NCBI GenBank assembly: GCA_024760905.1 | Contig: CM045738.1 | Span: 47,922,297-47,986,296 of the forward strand | Origin: Plotosus lineatus | Lineage: Eukaryota; Chordata; Actinopteri; Siluriformes; Plotosidae | DNA: 64,000 nt | Reading direction: 5' to 3' | Part shown: positions 14,001-28,176 of the stretch, in pieces | How the letters are laid out: each line of letters begins with the position of its first letter | Numbering within the stretch: position 1 is the first letter of the stretch | Translations under genes and position numbers: made by a program | The notes under the pieces: generated by a model | Databases searched by the model: none | The model's input: the letters and a program-made list of their open reading frames with translations, nothing else | What the model was told of the DNA's origin: nothing

Positions 14001-16974
14001 GACTTCCTTCAAATTACATTGCCTACACAAGATGTCGTGTACTTGTGTGCTCCTATCTCCGCTTTTATAAGTCACCCTATGCTCTTGTCTCTTGTGGAAA
14101 AAAAGTATTTACCACAGCTATTTCCATCCTTTTTTCAAAATCTATCAACATCTGTTCTTCTGCATTCCTGTCCTGGATACCAAACCTGCCCATCACGTCC
14201 TTGTCCCCTCTGTTGCCTGCACCAACATATCCATTGAAGTCTACCCCAATGACCACTCTTTCACCATTGGGGGTACTATGCATCACTTCATCTAACTCAC
14301 TCCAGAATCTCTCCTTCTCTTCTAGCTCACATCCTGCTTGTGGGGCATAAGCACTAACAACATTGAACATCACGCCTTCAATTTCTAACGTGAGACTCAT
14401 CACTCTGTCTGACACTCTTTTCACTTCTAGAACATTCCTGACAAACTCCTCCTTCAAGATGACTCCTACTCCATTTCACAGCTTAAATCCTGCTCCTAAG
14501 CTTGTAGCCTTGCTACCTTTCCACCTGGTCTCCTGAACACACAGTATGTCCACCTTCCTCCTCTGCATCATGTCAGCCAGCTCTCTACCTTTTTCTTTCA
14601 TAGTTTCAACATTCAAAGTCCCTACTTTCAGTCCTAGACTCATGCCTTTTTTCTTCTCTCTCTGCCTATGGACACACCTCCCGCCTCTCTTTCTTCGACG
14701 TCTTCGACAAACAGTAGTCCAATTTCCACCAGCACCCTGTTGGTTAACAACACTGATGGCATTCGTTGTTAACCTGGGCCTCGACCGATCCGTTATGAAA
14801 TTCTGTCTTGTGATTCACATATTTTATTTGGCATTTGTTTTATGCCGGATGCCCTTCCTGACGCAACCCTCTGCATTTATCCCGGCTTGGGACCGGCGTG
14901 AGGGAGAGACATTGGTTTGTGCCCTCCCCCTCACGGCCGCATTCCACTGTAGACTGCAGTATATCATGTCATATTACATCTAAACCATTGGTAAGTTATA
15001 TTGCCTTTTTACAGAAATTCTGTATCATAAGTTTCTTCCTGAGCACCTTGAAATTGTAAATTGTCTTCAGTCTCAGGGGTCCTGCGGCCCCCTTGACCCC
15101 CAGCTGAAATATTTTATTTCCTCTATTTTTAAATCCGTTTCCTCTATTTTTTATGAACCTTACTGGGATTCATGTTGTTTGACAATGTTGAGTTCAAGAA
15201 CAAGAATGATTTACAAAGTCATGTTAATTTGCAAATGTTTTGTTAGTATAATAATTTAAAACATTACATACAGCAGATCATGTGTTTACCTCATAATCCA
15301 AGCAGCCTTTGAAATATATACTCCCCGAGTCAATATTTTGAATTATATAAAATTCAACATTTTCGGTCTTTGGTGTGGTTGAGAGGAGTCTGAATTTGAA
15401 GGTGCCGTTGTTGGTGGACGAGTCATCTTTATCTGCGGCAAAAACTGTTGTGACCAGTTTCCCTGTTAAAATATTTTGTTTTAGTGCACTTTACCATGAT
15501 ATCAGCATTGAACTTTGGTCATAATCTGCAGAAAATAAGAAGTAAAATAATACAGAATATAAAGTTCTGTCTGCCCTCTCTCACCTCATCTGTAAATCCT
15601 TTGACCTTTCTATTCTCTTCATACCAGGTAGTTCCAGCCTCAACATTCTTCTACCACTATAACCTTCTTCCCTCCTCTGCACATAGCTAAACCATTTTAA
15701 TCCTGTCTCACCCACTTTTACACCCTGCCTGCACTCTGTTCTTTGCTTGCTAGTCAGAATACAGCCAAAAAGATGCATGAGTGAAAATATACTAAATACA
15801 ATTGCTAGAGTATTGCATTTTAATGGAAATTGCTTAAAATTTTAATGTAGATACATTATATTTCTATGTATTTAATGTAATAATTCAGAGAACTAATGGT
15901 AAAAAGTTCATTATGTTTTAAAGTGATAGCAAAAATAATATATTGCATGAACAAAGTGTGTATAGTGTTACACCACCTTGTGGTAAAGATTCATTTATTG
16001 CTGTTTCGTAGTGAAGAGGTTCAAAAACTGGTGGATGATCATTAACATCCTTGACCTTGACTTCAAGACCAAGTCTTGTGTCCACTTCGTTATTGGATAC
16101 ATTCTTTGCTTCAAATGTGAGCTGCATTTAAAACAGATATTCAATGTATATTGCATTAATAATCAGTACTGTAGAATGAATAAATAAACAAATAAAAACA
16201 CAAGTGAAAGTGTACAATAAAACTTTGGTGATTGACCTTGGTGATTGCTGTAAAATGAAAAGAAAGCCTTATAGATGTAGATATACAGTCGGCCACCTAC
16301 TTATGAAATTAATCCGTTCCAGAGACTTTTTCGTAACGTGGGAGTTTCATAAATAGGGGCCGCATTGTACATGTAAAACGCCTGATTCGTTCCAAGGCTC
16401 CCAAGACTATCCCATAAACCCTTTAAAAATGATAAAAGTACACCAATTTTGTATGAAATATGTGTTAAAAGTAAACGAAAATAATTTATTTAACCATTTC
16501 AAAATTTATTAACATATTAAACCATTTTATTAACATATTTATTAATTAAACCATTATTAAACATTTTTTATTAACACACACACACAATACAGTATGCATT
16601 AAATGTGTATTGTATACACATTAAATGTTTATTGTAGTGCTGCAGGCCACGCCCACAAGCAGGACGCCGGAGCATTTTAAGACTTGCAATTCAAAGCGCA
16701 TTCCCTGCTTGACAGATTGGCGGTCCAAACTCAACTTTAACGTGATTCTTTGAGGGATCGGCGGTCCAAATGAGCCACATTTTGCTCACATGCGCCACAT
16801 TTATTAAACATTTACTGAATTCAACAACTTAAACAAACTAAACTAAAAACTAAAGAGTTAAGCCTCCTTTCATCTCTGACTGACTCTCTCCTACACACAG
16901 ACACACACACAATCTTCTCTGTCTGTCTCTCTCAATCTCACACACACACACACACACACACGCTCATGCTCACA

Positions 16975-17005
<31 letters not shown>

Positions 17006-20000
17006 TCTCTCTCTCACACACAGATACACACACAAAACTCGGGCCCCGCTTTAGGGGCTCCTTCTGGTTCAGTATCGTTCCGCTTGTAGAGGTGTTTCGG
17101 CAATAACGAAATATAATGCTGCATGATCAATCTCTAAACAAGCCAACAGTCAACTCTCCTTCATGCGTGTGACAAACAGGAAGTATGGGTACAAGAAGCA
17201 TGGGTCACGTTCAGCTACGTCATCCCTCCGAGCCAATGGGAGGCCAGCAGGGCGGGATGTTGGGAGACAGCCAATGAGAGAGAAACTTGCGCATCATGTG
17301 AAATTTTGATTGGCGAGTTTGAATTTTGAATGGTGATTTTGGCGCTTATCGTAAGAGGAGGTTGTTTTTGTATCCTGGGGACGAAAACTTAGGAAAATGT
17401 TTTCGTAACCCGAAATTTTTGTACCCAGGGGTTTTCGTAAGTAGGGGGCCGACTGTATTTTCATCATCAGGTGGTTTTTACAAACATGTATAAAGTTGTA
17501 TTGAAGTGCTGTAATGAGTTTCATAGTTTGCATTAGCCTATTTGAAAAGGCTGTCATTTATAATTTGTTTCACTCTTGTGAGAATGTGAAATTGTGGGTG
17601 TGGGCACGTCAGTTGTAATAAAACAATATAACCGTAATAAAGCAGATATTAAAGTAACAAAATCAGGTAAAACTAAAGAGCTTATAAATAAAACAACATT
17701 TGGCACAACTGCACATAATATGCATCAACTTGCATACTTTAGGCCAGGCTTAAAAATTCTTTGAAAAATTATTTTTTCAAACATCATGCTATATTATGTA
17801 TGTGATGTTGTAAACACAGTAGAATGAAAAAAAAAATCTTACACTTGAAACCCACATACTGAATATCAAAGATTATTTTTTTAATATTGTAATCAACAGA
17901 GTATCCAGGTTTCTGCAACATCATCATCATCATCGTCTTCCGCTAAGTCCGGGGTCGGGTCAGGGGGGCAGCAACCTAAGCAACGAGATCCAGACGTCCC
18001 TCTCCCCAGCCACCTCCTCCAACTCTCCCAGGGGGACAAGTCGAGAGACATAGTCCCCCCAGCATGTTCTAGGTCGACCCCGGGGTCTCTTCCCGGTTGG
18101 ACATGCCTGAAACACCACACCAGGGAGGCGTCCGGGAGGCATTCTGACCAGATGCCCGAGCCACCTCAACTGGCCCCTCTCAATGCGGAGGAGCAGCGGA
18201 TCTACTCCGAGCTCTCCACAGATGGTAGAGCTTCTCACCTTATCTCTAAGGGAGAACTCTGCCACCCGGCGAAGGAAGCTCATTTCAGCCGCTTGTATCC
18301 GTGGTCTTCTTCTTCCGGTCACTACCCAAAGCTCGTGTCCATAGGTGAGGGTTGGAACATATATCGACTGGTAAATTGAGAGCTTCGCCTTGCGGCTCAG
18401 CTCCTTCTTCACCACGATGGACCGGTACAGTCTGTCGATCTCTCGATCCATCCTTGCCTCACTCGTGAACAAGACCCCAAGATACTTAAACTCCTCTACT
18501 TGGGGCAGGACCTCATTCCCAACCCGGAGGGTGCATTCCATCCTTGTCCAACTGAGAACCATGGCCTCAGACTTTGAGGTACTGATCCTCATCCCGGCTA
18601 TTTCGCACTCGGCTGCGAATCGCTCCAATGAGAGCTGGATGTCCCGACTTGATGAAGCCAAAAGGACAATATCATTCGCAAAAAGCAGGGACGAGATCCG
18701 ATGGACACCAAACCAGAACCCCTCATCGCCTTGACTGCGCCTAGAAATTCTATCCATAAAAATTATGAACAGAATCGGTGACAAAGGACAGTCTTGGCGG
18801 ACTCCAACTCCCACCGGAAATGAATTCGACCTGTTGTTGCCAATACGGACCAAACTCTGGCTCCGATGATACAGCGACCGAATGGCTCGTAGCAACGGAT
18901 CCAGAACGCCATACTCTCGGAGCACGCCCCACAAGATTGTTTGAAGGAGCCTTCTCCAAATCCACAAAGCACATGTGGGCAAACTCCCCTGCCCCTTCCA
19001 GAATCCTGTGGAGCGTATAGAGTTGGTCAAGAGTACTACGGGCAGGACGAAAACCACATTGTTCCTCCTGAATCCGATGTTCGACTATCGGTCGGATCCT
19101 CCTCTCAGTGCTGTCAATCAACAGGGTGCTGATGGAAATTGGACTACTGTTGGTCGAAGAAGGAGAGGTGGGAGGTGTGTCCGTAGGCAGAGATAGAAGA
19201 GGAAAGGCATGAGTCTAGGACTGAGAGTGGGGACTTTGAATGTTGGAACTATGCAAAGAAAAGGTAGAGAGCTGGCTGACATGATGCAGAGGAGGAAGGT
19301 GGACATACTGTGTGTTCAGGAGACCAGGTGGAAAGGTGGAAGGTCCAGAAGCTTAGGAGCAGGGTTTAAGCTATTTTATCATGGTGTGGATGGGAAGAGA
19401 AATGGAGTTAGGAGTCTTGTGTAGGCGATGTAATTTGAAGGAAGTCAGTGACTGCAAAGTAGTAGTGGGTGAGAGTGTTGCCAAACAGCATAGGATGGTG
19501 GTATGCAGGATTACGCTGATGGTGAGGAAGGTGAAGAAGGCAAAGGCAGAGCAGAAGACAAAGTGGTGGAAGTTGAAAAAGGAAGAGTGTCGTGTTGTCT
19601 TCATAGAGGAGTTGAAACAGGCTTTGGGTGGCCAGGAAGTGCTTCCAAATGACTGGACAACCACAGCAAATGTGATCAGGGACACAGGTAGGAGAGTACT
19701 TGGTGTGTCCTCTGGAAGGAAAGTAGATAAGGAGACTTGTTGGTGGAATGAGGAAGTGCAGGAGTGTGTACAAAGGAAGAGGTTAGCTAAGAAAAAGTGG
19801 GACATAGAGAGGACCGAAGAGAGTAAACAGGAGTACAGGGAGACACAGCGTAAGGCAAAGGTAGCAGTCGCTAAGGCCAAACAGAGGGCGTATGATGACT
19901 TGTATGATAGGTTGGACAGTAAAGAGGGAGAAAATGATCTATACAGGTTGGCACAGCAGAGAAACAGAGATGGGAAGGACGTGCAGCAAGTTAGATTGAT

Positions 20001-23000
20001 AAAGGACAGAGAGGGAAATGTATTGACTGATGACAGAAGTGTGCTGGGAAGATGGAAAGAGTACTTTGAAGAGCTGATGAATGAGGAAAATGAGAGAGAA
20101 AAAAGAGTAGAAGAGGTGACCATTGAGGAGCAGGATGTAGCAAAGATCAATAAGGGTGAAGTGAGAAGGGCATTGAAGAGGATGAAGAATGGAAAGGCAG
20201 TTGGTCCTGATGACATACCTGTGGAGGTATGGAAGTGTCTAGGAGAGGTAGCAGTAGATTTTCTGACAAGAACATTCAACAAGAGAGTGAGCAGATGCCG
20301 GAGGAGTGGAGGAGAAGTGTGCTGGTGCCCATTTTTAAGAACAAGGGAGACGTGCAGAGTTGCGGCAACTACAGAGGGATAAAGTTGATGAGCCATATGA
20401 TGACGTTATGGGAAAGAATAGTGGAAGTTAGACTAAGGGCAGAGGTCAGCATTTGTGAACAACAGTTTGGTTTCATGCCAAGAAAGAGCACTACAGATGC
20501 AATGTTTGCTTTGAGGATGTTAATAGAGAAGTACAGAGAAGGTCAGAGGGAGCTACATTGTGCCTTTGTGGATCTGGAAAAAGCATATGACAGGGTGCCA
20601 AGAGAAGAACTGTGGTATTGCATGAGGAAGTCTGGAGTGGCAGAGAAGTATGTTAGAATGGTGCAGGACATGTATGAGAGATGTAAGACAGTGGTGAGGT
20701 GTGCTGTCGGTGTGACAGAAGAGTTCAAGGTGGAGGTGGGACTGCATCAAGGGTCAGCTCTGAGCCCCTTCTTGTTTGCTATGGTGATGGACAGGCTGAC
20801 AGACGAGGTGAGACAAGAATCTCCATGGACTATGATGTTTGCAGATGACATTGTGATCTGTAGTGAGAGCAGAGAACAAGTGGAGGAAAATCTAGAGAGG
20901 TGGAGGTATGCCCTGGAAAGGAGAGGAATGAAGGTTAGCCTCAGAAAATCAGAATACATGTGTGTAAATGAGAAGGACCCAGGAGGAACGGTGATGTTAC
21001 AGGGAGCAGAGATAATGAAGGTGGAGGATTTTAAGTACTTAGGCTCAACAATCCAGAGCAATGGAGAGTGTGGAAAAGAGGTGAAGAAGCGTGTGCAGGC
21101 AGGCTGGAATGGTTGGAGAAAAGTGTCCAGTGTGATGTGCGATAGGAGAGTGTCAGAAAGAATGAAGGGAAAAGTGTACAAGACGGTGTTGAGGCCAGCG
21201 ATGTTGTATGGCTTAGAAACAGTGGCGCTGAGGAAAAGGCAGGAGGCAGAGCTGGAAGTAGCGGAGATGAAAATGTTGAGGTTCTCTCTGGGAGTAACAA
21301 GGATGGATAGGATCAGAAATGAGTATATCAGAGGGACAGCCCATGTAAGATGTTTTGGAGACAAAATCAGAGAGGCTAGACTGAGATGGTTTGGACATGT
21401 ACAGAGGAGGGAATGTGAGTATATTGGTAGTAGGATGCTGAGGTTGGAACTACCAGGCAGAAGGCCTCGAGGAAGACCAAAGAAGAGATTTATGGATGTG
21501 GTGAAGGAAGACATGAAGGTCGTTGGAGTCAGAAAAGAAGATGCAGAGGACAGGGTGAGATGGAGGCGGATGATTTGCTGTGGCGACCCCTGAAGGGAGC
21601 AGCCGAAAGGAAAAGAAGAAGAAAGCCCCCTCCACCATGGGGATTTTTTTTCTTACCTCTTCACAAAATTGTAATATGAATGAATCATTACATGCGAACA
21701 CACATATAATGTATGCACTTTAAAGACAATTGTTCTTATTTTAAAATTGCTTTGTGTGCACTTGATCACAGCCGGGACTCCTCTTCTCAGCAGCCCCCTA
21801 AGGTTTTTGAACATGATCACTGGAGCAGATCATCTTAAGATATTGTTGGTGATCAAGGGACACAGTTCACATCATGAATCTGCTCAGGGAACCAGCTTCA
21901 GGGAAAAACTCGGAATCCTTTTAAGCCTTACTTTAGTTTATCAACCTTTTGTCCAATTATCTAGTAGAGAGTGCCAGCCAGGAAAATGATGTTCTTTTAG
22001 AGCTTTCTGTTTTGATGACCAGAAGAATTGGTTTGGTTTATGTTCAGGGAAGAGTATATATAAAACTCCCTTCATCATTTGCCATCCAGCTGAAACCATT
22101 ACAATATGGTCTTAGATAAAAATCAACTCTGTTTCCATGGAATGCTTCACCCTCCAATGCCCCTGAATCGAACCACATGTTGAGTGCAGGTGCACTGGTG
22201 AACAAGTATCAGAAAGCATTAATCAATGCTTCAAACAAATGGTTCAAAGAATTGAGTACTTCACTGATCTCCATAGAAAGAAACATCACAATCCTAGGTT
22301 TTTAACAACTTCATAGTTTATTTTGCTTATTTTGTGGATACTTTACAATTTTGACCAATTTGTCAACTTAGGCGTTAAAATCATTAAGGTCATACATACC
22401 TTGAGGATGGGATAGGCCTCGTAGTCAATCTTTTTATGCACAAAGATTTCTCCTGTTTTAGTGTTGATACTTAGTACACCCTTTGGGTCCTTTTCAACAC
22501 CACTGCCATGCAGTTTGAAATGTACTAAATATTTCTTCTCGATATGAATCTGAAACACACATAAAAGGGATTACGTATACATGTACAGCTACACCTTTTC
22601 AGTAACAAACAAACCTTTACAAAATATTATTGAATGCATAATCTCATGGGTGGTGCAACATCAGTGTCGTAGCATTAGGAAATTAGTAGAATCCTTGAAA
22701 TGCTGTGACCATCCTTTGTCGGAAGTGAATTCGGGGTGGTCCATACTTTGTCCGGAGTTGATTGGGGGTGGTCTATCATTTGTTGGGAGTGGATTCGGGG
22801 TGGTCCATCCTTTGTTGGAATTGAGTAAGAGTGTTATATTTTTTCTCTCTTGCATTCCTTTTCTCTATACTGTGAGAATGACACTAGCCAAATCATAGGC
22901 AGAACAGGCACTATAGAATAATAAGCATTAATGAAGTTCAATTTTGGTAAGGGTGGGTCTCCTGTACTATCACTTATATTAATCAAAAATCTGTCCCAGT

Positions 23001-26000
23001 CCAGGAATATTGTGATGTGTTTATGCCATAACATATGGCAGGCGTAAAGTGCTTTATTTTCTCCCTTTGTTGATCACGTAGCAAATGGTGTCTGTACTTA
23101 TGATCATGATTTGTTCAGACTATAGCCTGACAAATTGAAAATAAAGCTTTCTTTTCTTTTTATTTCTTCCTTTCAGCTTTTTCACTTTTCTCGGGAGTCG
23201 ATACAGCGAATCATCTGATTCGCACATTTGATTTGGCATAGGTTTTTACGTCGGATGCCCTTCCTGTCACAACCCTTTTCGCAAGGGACAGCAACACGCT
23301 GACGGCTTTGCAGCCTCCTCTTTACGAAAGTCAGCAATGGTTCTTTTACATGCCTCACACCATAGACAGTGACAGACATGGCTCGCATTTGATAACCCCA
23401 GTTAGCCGCACTGGGGGGACAGCGACAACCCTGTGGGGACTTGAACCCCCAACCTTAAGATCAGCGATCCTGCGCCCTATCCACTAGACCACCACTGCCT
23501 CAAATTGAAAATAAAGATGAATCTAGAAAAAAAATATTGCCAAGTAGTCAGTTATATGTTGAGAGGAAACAAGCGAAGGCTTGTAGCTAGCTCCACTTTT
23601 CTACTGAATTTGTGATTCTATTTGTTAGTGTTGCACTTGGAAGTAAATAAGTTTACTTCCATCTTTTCTCACCTTTAACAAAATTCTGATTTGATGACGT
23701 TTGTAATTTTAACAGGTATTCCACTTGTGCGTACACTGCAGAAGTCATGTACGGGTTCTGCGGCTGTACTTTGCTTTGCAAAAATTGCTGCATATAATTA
23801 CCACATAAACATTTGATTTTGGTTAAAGCCAGGAATCAAACTCAACCTGTCTTTTGAGTATATTAAGACATTCTGAAAAATTTGTGCTTGTACATGACCT
23901 GTTTTTTATTATTTTGAGTATTCCTGCTGAAACCTCCAAACTGGAAGAGCACAGAAGAGAGCGCCTCAGTAAAATCAAAGAGACTCCTCATCTGTGACAG
24001 GCGGTTTTAAGGAATTAACAGCCTGTTTTACTCGATGAAATGATCAGATTCCAAAGTAATTTTGGAGTAAATCCCTTAGAAATGCCTTTTATGGAGGAAG
24101 CAGAGGATGCTGCCTTGGAGAGTGACTTTCCATTTATTAAGGCTGATGTCACTGTGGTAATGAGAAAAAAAATCCTCAAACGCCTAAATTTAAAGTAAGT
24201 AAATCTTCTCATTGAGTAGGCAATGGTTGCCTCGTGTAGAACGTCCCCCCCACCCCCGCAGTTAACTGGGTTATGAAAGGCCAGCCACGTCTCTCACTGT
24301 CTCTGATGAGGTTCATGTAAAAGAACCATTGCTGACTTTCGTCAAGAGTAGCCTGCCTAGCTGTCAGCGTGTTTCTGCCCTGCGATGGCCTGGCGAGCCG
24401 TCCAGTGTGTATTCTGTCCTCTGCCAGAGTCAGCTGAGATGGGCACCAGCCTCCCCGTGACTATAATTAGGATTAAGCGGTCTGGAAAATGAATGAATGT
24501 ATCATAAGTCACAATTTCCTCCAGCATCATTAAGTATTCCGATTCTGAAAAGTCAACATCAGATCTGGACACCTGACTGGGATGTGTTCTGGATGCCTCC
24601 TAGGCAAGATCTTCCAGGTATGCTTAAACATGTTGGATAGATTGTATGGCTAGGTTAACCTTGTAATACCTCAGTGTTCCCCCAGAACAGCCAGGTGGTA
24701 GGGGAGAGCAAGTTTTGGCTTTATTTGGAGCAAAGACGTTACTTACAACACCAAGTGCATATGGGAATGGGCCAGGGTCTTCTTCCTCTATCGTGAAGGA
24801 GTCAACGATCCATGATCTCTTCTGTCTGATTTTGCGATGGGCTGTCACTGCAACCACACACTAAGAGAAATAAAGAAAACCACAATAAGATCAACAGAAA
24901 ACATTTCGCTTCTGTAGTTTCATGCAGAGAGCTGTTGGGGGTTCGGTGCCTTGCTCAAGTATAGTCCAACCACAAACGTGGAGGAAGGTGAGGATCAGCT
25001 CACGCCATTCCACCCATTTTTCTTTTCGGTCTCAAACCGCTACCCAGACCATTATGACTGTGCCCTAATTTTACAAACCTTAGGATTAGTTCTGATCTAT
25101 TCCTAAAAGGATACTTGTATAATTGGTTAATTTGTAAAATAAAATTTAAAAAAAGCTTTTAAAATTTTTATTTTATTTTGAGAAATAAACAAATACAATT
25201 AAAACCGTATAATTGAAGGCACACTCCCATAACCCAGATATAAAAGAGACAACTTTTATATTTTTGTTTTTTAGGCTTGCCAAGTTTGCTAATTAGCATA
25301 TTAACAATATTTTATGGCTGATTAAGAATTGGTGAAAGTTACCCCAACTTAATCTGTCAACCTTGTGGAGAGTGGGACTCGAACCCCCAACCTTTGGATC
25401 AGTGATCCAGCACCCTATACCACTAGACCACCACTGGCCCTACGTTAAATATTAAATATTCATCGAAATATTAAATATTCATCGAATTAAAAAATAAGGA
25501 AATTAAGGAAGAATAGGGCAAAAAAAGTAAGGAAAATGCCATAAAAACAAGGCCAATCATGCAACAACAAAAAAGCAAAAACAACCCAAAATCTCTCATC
25601 AAAACTAATTACATTGTTGTGAGGTGCGCATCTGCGTACGTGTCTGTATGTGTGTGTATTTATATTTTATTTACATCTTATGCATTATTTCTGAATGTTT
25701 AATTGTTATTATAAGCATTTATAGCATTGGGTATGCATTCTTCTTATTATTCTTTTCTTTTCGGCTGTTCCCTTCAGGGGTCGCCACAGTAAACCATCCG
25801 CCTCCATCTCACCCTGTCCTCTGCATCTTCTACTCTTACTCCAACTACCTTCATGTCCTCCTTCACCACATCCATAAATCTTCTCTTTGGTCTTCCTCTT
25901 GGCCTTCTGCCTGGTTGTTTCAACTGCAGCATCCTACTACTAATATACTCACCATCCCTTCTTCGTACATGTCCAAACCATCTCAATCTAGCCTCTCTGA

Positions 26001-28141
26001 CTTTGTCTCCAAAACCTCTAACATGTGCTGTCCTTCTGATGTACTCTTTCCTGATCCTATCTATCCTCGTTACTCCCAGAGAGAACCTCAACATTTTCAT
26101 CTCTGCTTCCTCCAGCTCTGCCTCCTGTCTTTTCCCCAGGGCCACTGTTTCTAAACCATACAACATCGCTGGCCTCATCACCGTCTTGTACACTTTTCCC
26201 TTCATTCTTGCCGATACCTTCCTATCACACATCACACTGGACACTTTTCTCCAACCATTCCAACCTGCCTGCACATGCTTCTTCACCTCTTTTCCACACT
26301 CTCCATTGCTCTGGACTGTTGAGCCTAAGTACTTAAAATCCTCCACCTTCTTTATCTCTGCTCCCTGTAATCTCACTGTTCCGCTTGGGTCCTTGTCGTT
26401 CACACACATGTATTCTGTTTTACTGCGGCTAACCTTCATTCCCCTCCTTTCCAGGGCATACTTCCAACTCTCCAGATTTTCTTGCACTTGTTCTCTGCTC
26501 TCACTACAGATCACAATGTCATCTGCAAACATCATAGTCCATGGAGATTCTTGTCTCACCTCGTCTGTCAGCCTGTCCATCCCCATTGCAAACAAGATGC
26601 AGTCCCACCTCCACCTTGAACTCTTCTGTCACACCACTGTCTTACTTTTCTCATACATGTCCTGCACCACTCTAACATACTTCTCTGCCACTCCAGACTT
26701 CCTCATGCAATACCACAGTTCCTCTCTCGGCACCCTGTCATATGCTTTCTCCAGATCCACAAAGGCACAATGCAGCTCCCTCTGACCTTCTCTGTACTTC
26801 TCTATTAACATCCTCAAAGCAAACACTGTATCTGTGGTGCTCTTTCTTGGCATGAAACCAAACTGTTGTTCACACTTCGGCCTTTAGTCTAACTTCCACT
26901 ATTCTTTCTCATAACTTCATCGTATGGCTCATCAACTTTATACCTCTGTAGTTGCCACAACTTTGCACATCTCCCTTGTTCTTAAAAATGGGCAGAAACA
27001 CACTTCTCTTCCATTCCTCCGGCATCCTCTTACTCTCTAAGACCTTGCTGAATGTTCTTGTCAGGAAATCTACTGCTACCTCTCCAAGACACTTCCATAC
27101 CTCCACCGGTATGTTATCAGGACCAACTGCCTTTCCACTCTTTATCCTCTTCAATGCCCTCCTCACTTCAACCTTACTAATCTTTGCTACTTCCTGGTAC
27201 TCAACAGTCACCTCTTTTACTCGTTTTTTCTCTCTCATTTCCCTCATTCATCAGCTCTTCAAAGTACTCTTTCCATCTTCCCAGCACACTTCTGTCATCA
27301 GTCAACACGTTTCCCACCCTGTCCTTAATCACTCTAACTTGCTGCACGTCCTTCCCATTTCTATTTCTGTGCTGTGCCAACCCGTATAAATAATTTTCTC
27401 CCTCCTTACTGTCCAACCTATCATACAAGTCATCATATGCCCTCTGTTTGGCCTTTGACACTGCTACCTTCGCCTTACGCTGTGTCTCCCTGTACTCCTG
27501 TTTACTCTCTCCGGTCCTCTCTATGTCCCACTTCTTCTTAGCTAACTTCTTCTTTTGCACTTCCTCATTCCACCACCAAGTCACCTTATCTACTGTCCTT
27601 TCAGGGGATTGAATATGTATTTATTGATATTATATTGATTCACGGATTTCAGTGGTCGCGTGAGGATCTTGATCACAATTAATCACGGAAAGTGAGGGAT
27701 CCCTGTAAATCCAAATTAAAATGTTAATTCAATATATTTTACAGTTTGAATTTGACTTTTTATGGAGATGACACCCAATAAACAATCCATAACCTGAAAT
27801 ATTCAGCAGTGACAAATTCTAATATTTTCTGGTGCATTTAAAGAGATTTGTTTCAAAACTCTATTATATCTACTTTCTTTTAAAAAAAAAACTTTTTTAT
27901 TTTGCTATTATAAGTCCACTTATTTTTTCCATGATTTTTTTAGGAAGGTATCTGAAAGATAACCAGCAAGGAAATTCAATTCCATCAACCTTTTCTGCGT
28001 GTTATTCACGCATGTCTTTTCTTCCAACTTTTGTAAATCCTGACTGATGATTTTCCAAACACGTTTTATCTTCTTTTTGTTCTAAAATAGATTTGTCTTC
28101 ATATATTTATAATAATAATAATAATAATAATAATACTTCTT

Positions 28142-28176
<35 letters not shown>

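Larger units (their letters stand above)
19118..21625 (+). mobile_element. RTE-like LINE, copy 2, internally deleted
   Basis: The plus-strand copy starts at the conserved AACAGGGTGCTGATGGAAATT and ends with CAGCCGAAAGGAAAAGAAGAAG. The start of the endonuclease is present ([26 protein letters not shown]) but the sequence then jumps from [11 protein letters not shown] to [15 protein letters not shown]. Several hundred bp of endonuclease seen in copy 1 are therefore missing. The linker and RT are in good condition. Confidence 0.88.

Noticed and set aside
11974..14350. Plus-strand frames with Ser/Leu/Thr-rich proteins (also 19371-20396 and 20747-21514 minus, 25853-26785 plus)
   Set aside because: They are antisense shadows of the RTE-like LINE coding regions.
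16880..17035. Possible independent minisatellite
   Set aside because: It is CA-rich filler inside the family Y element and not a separate unit.
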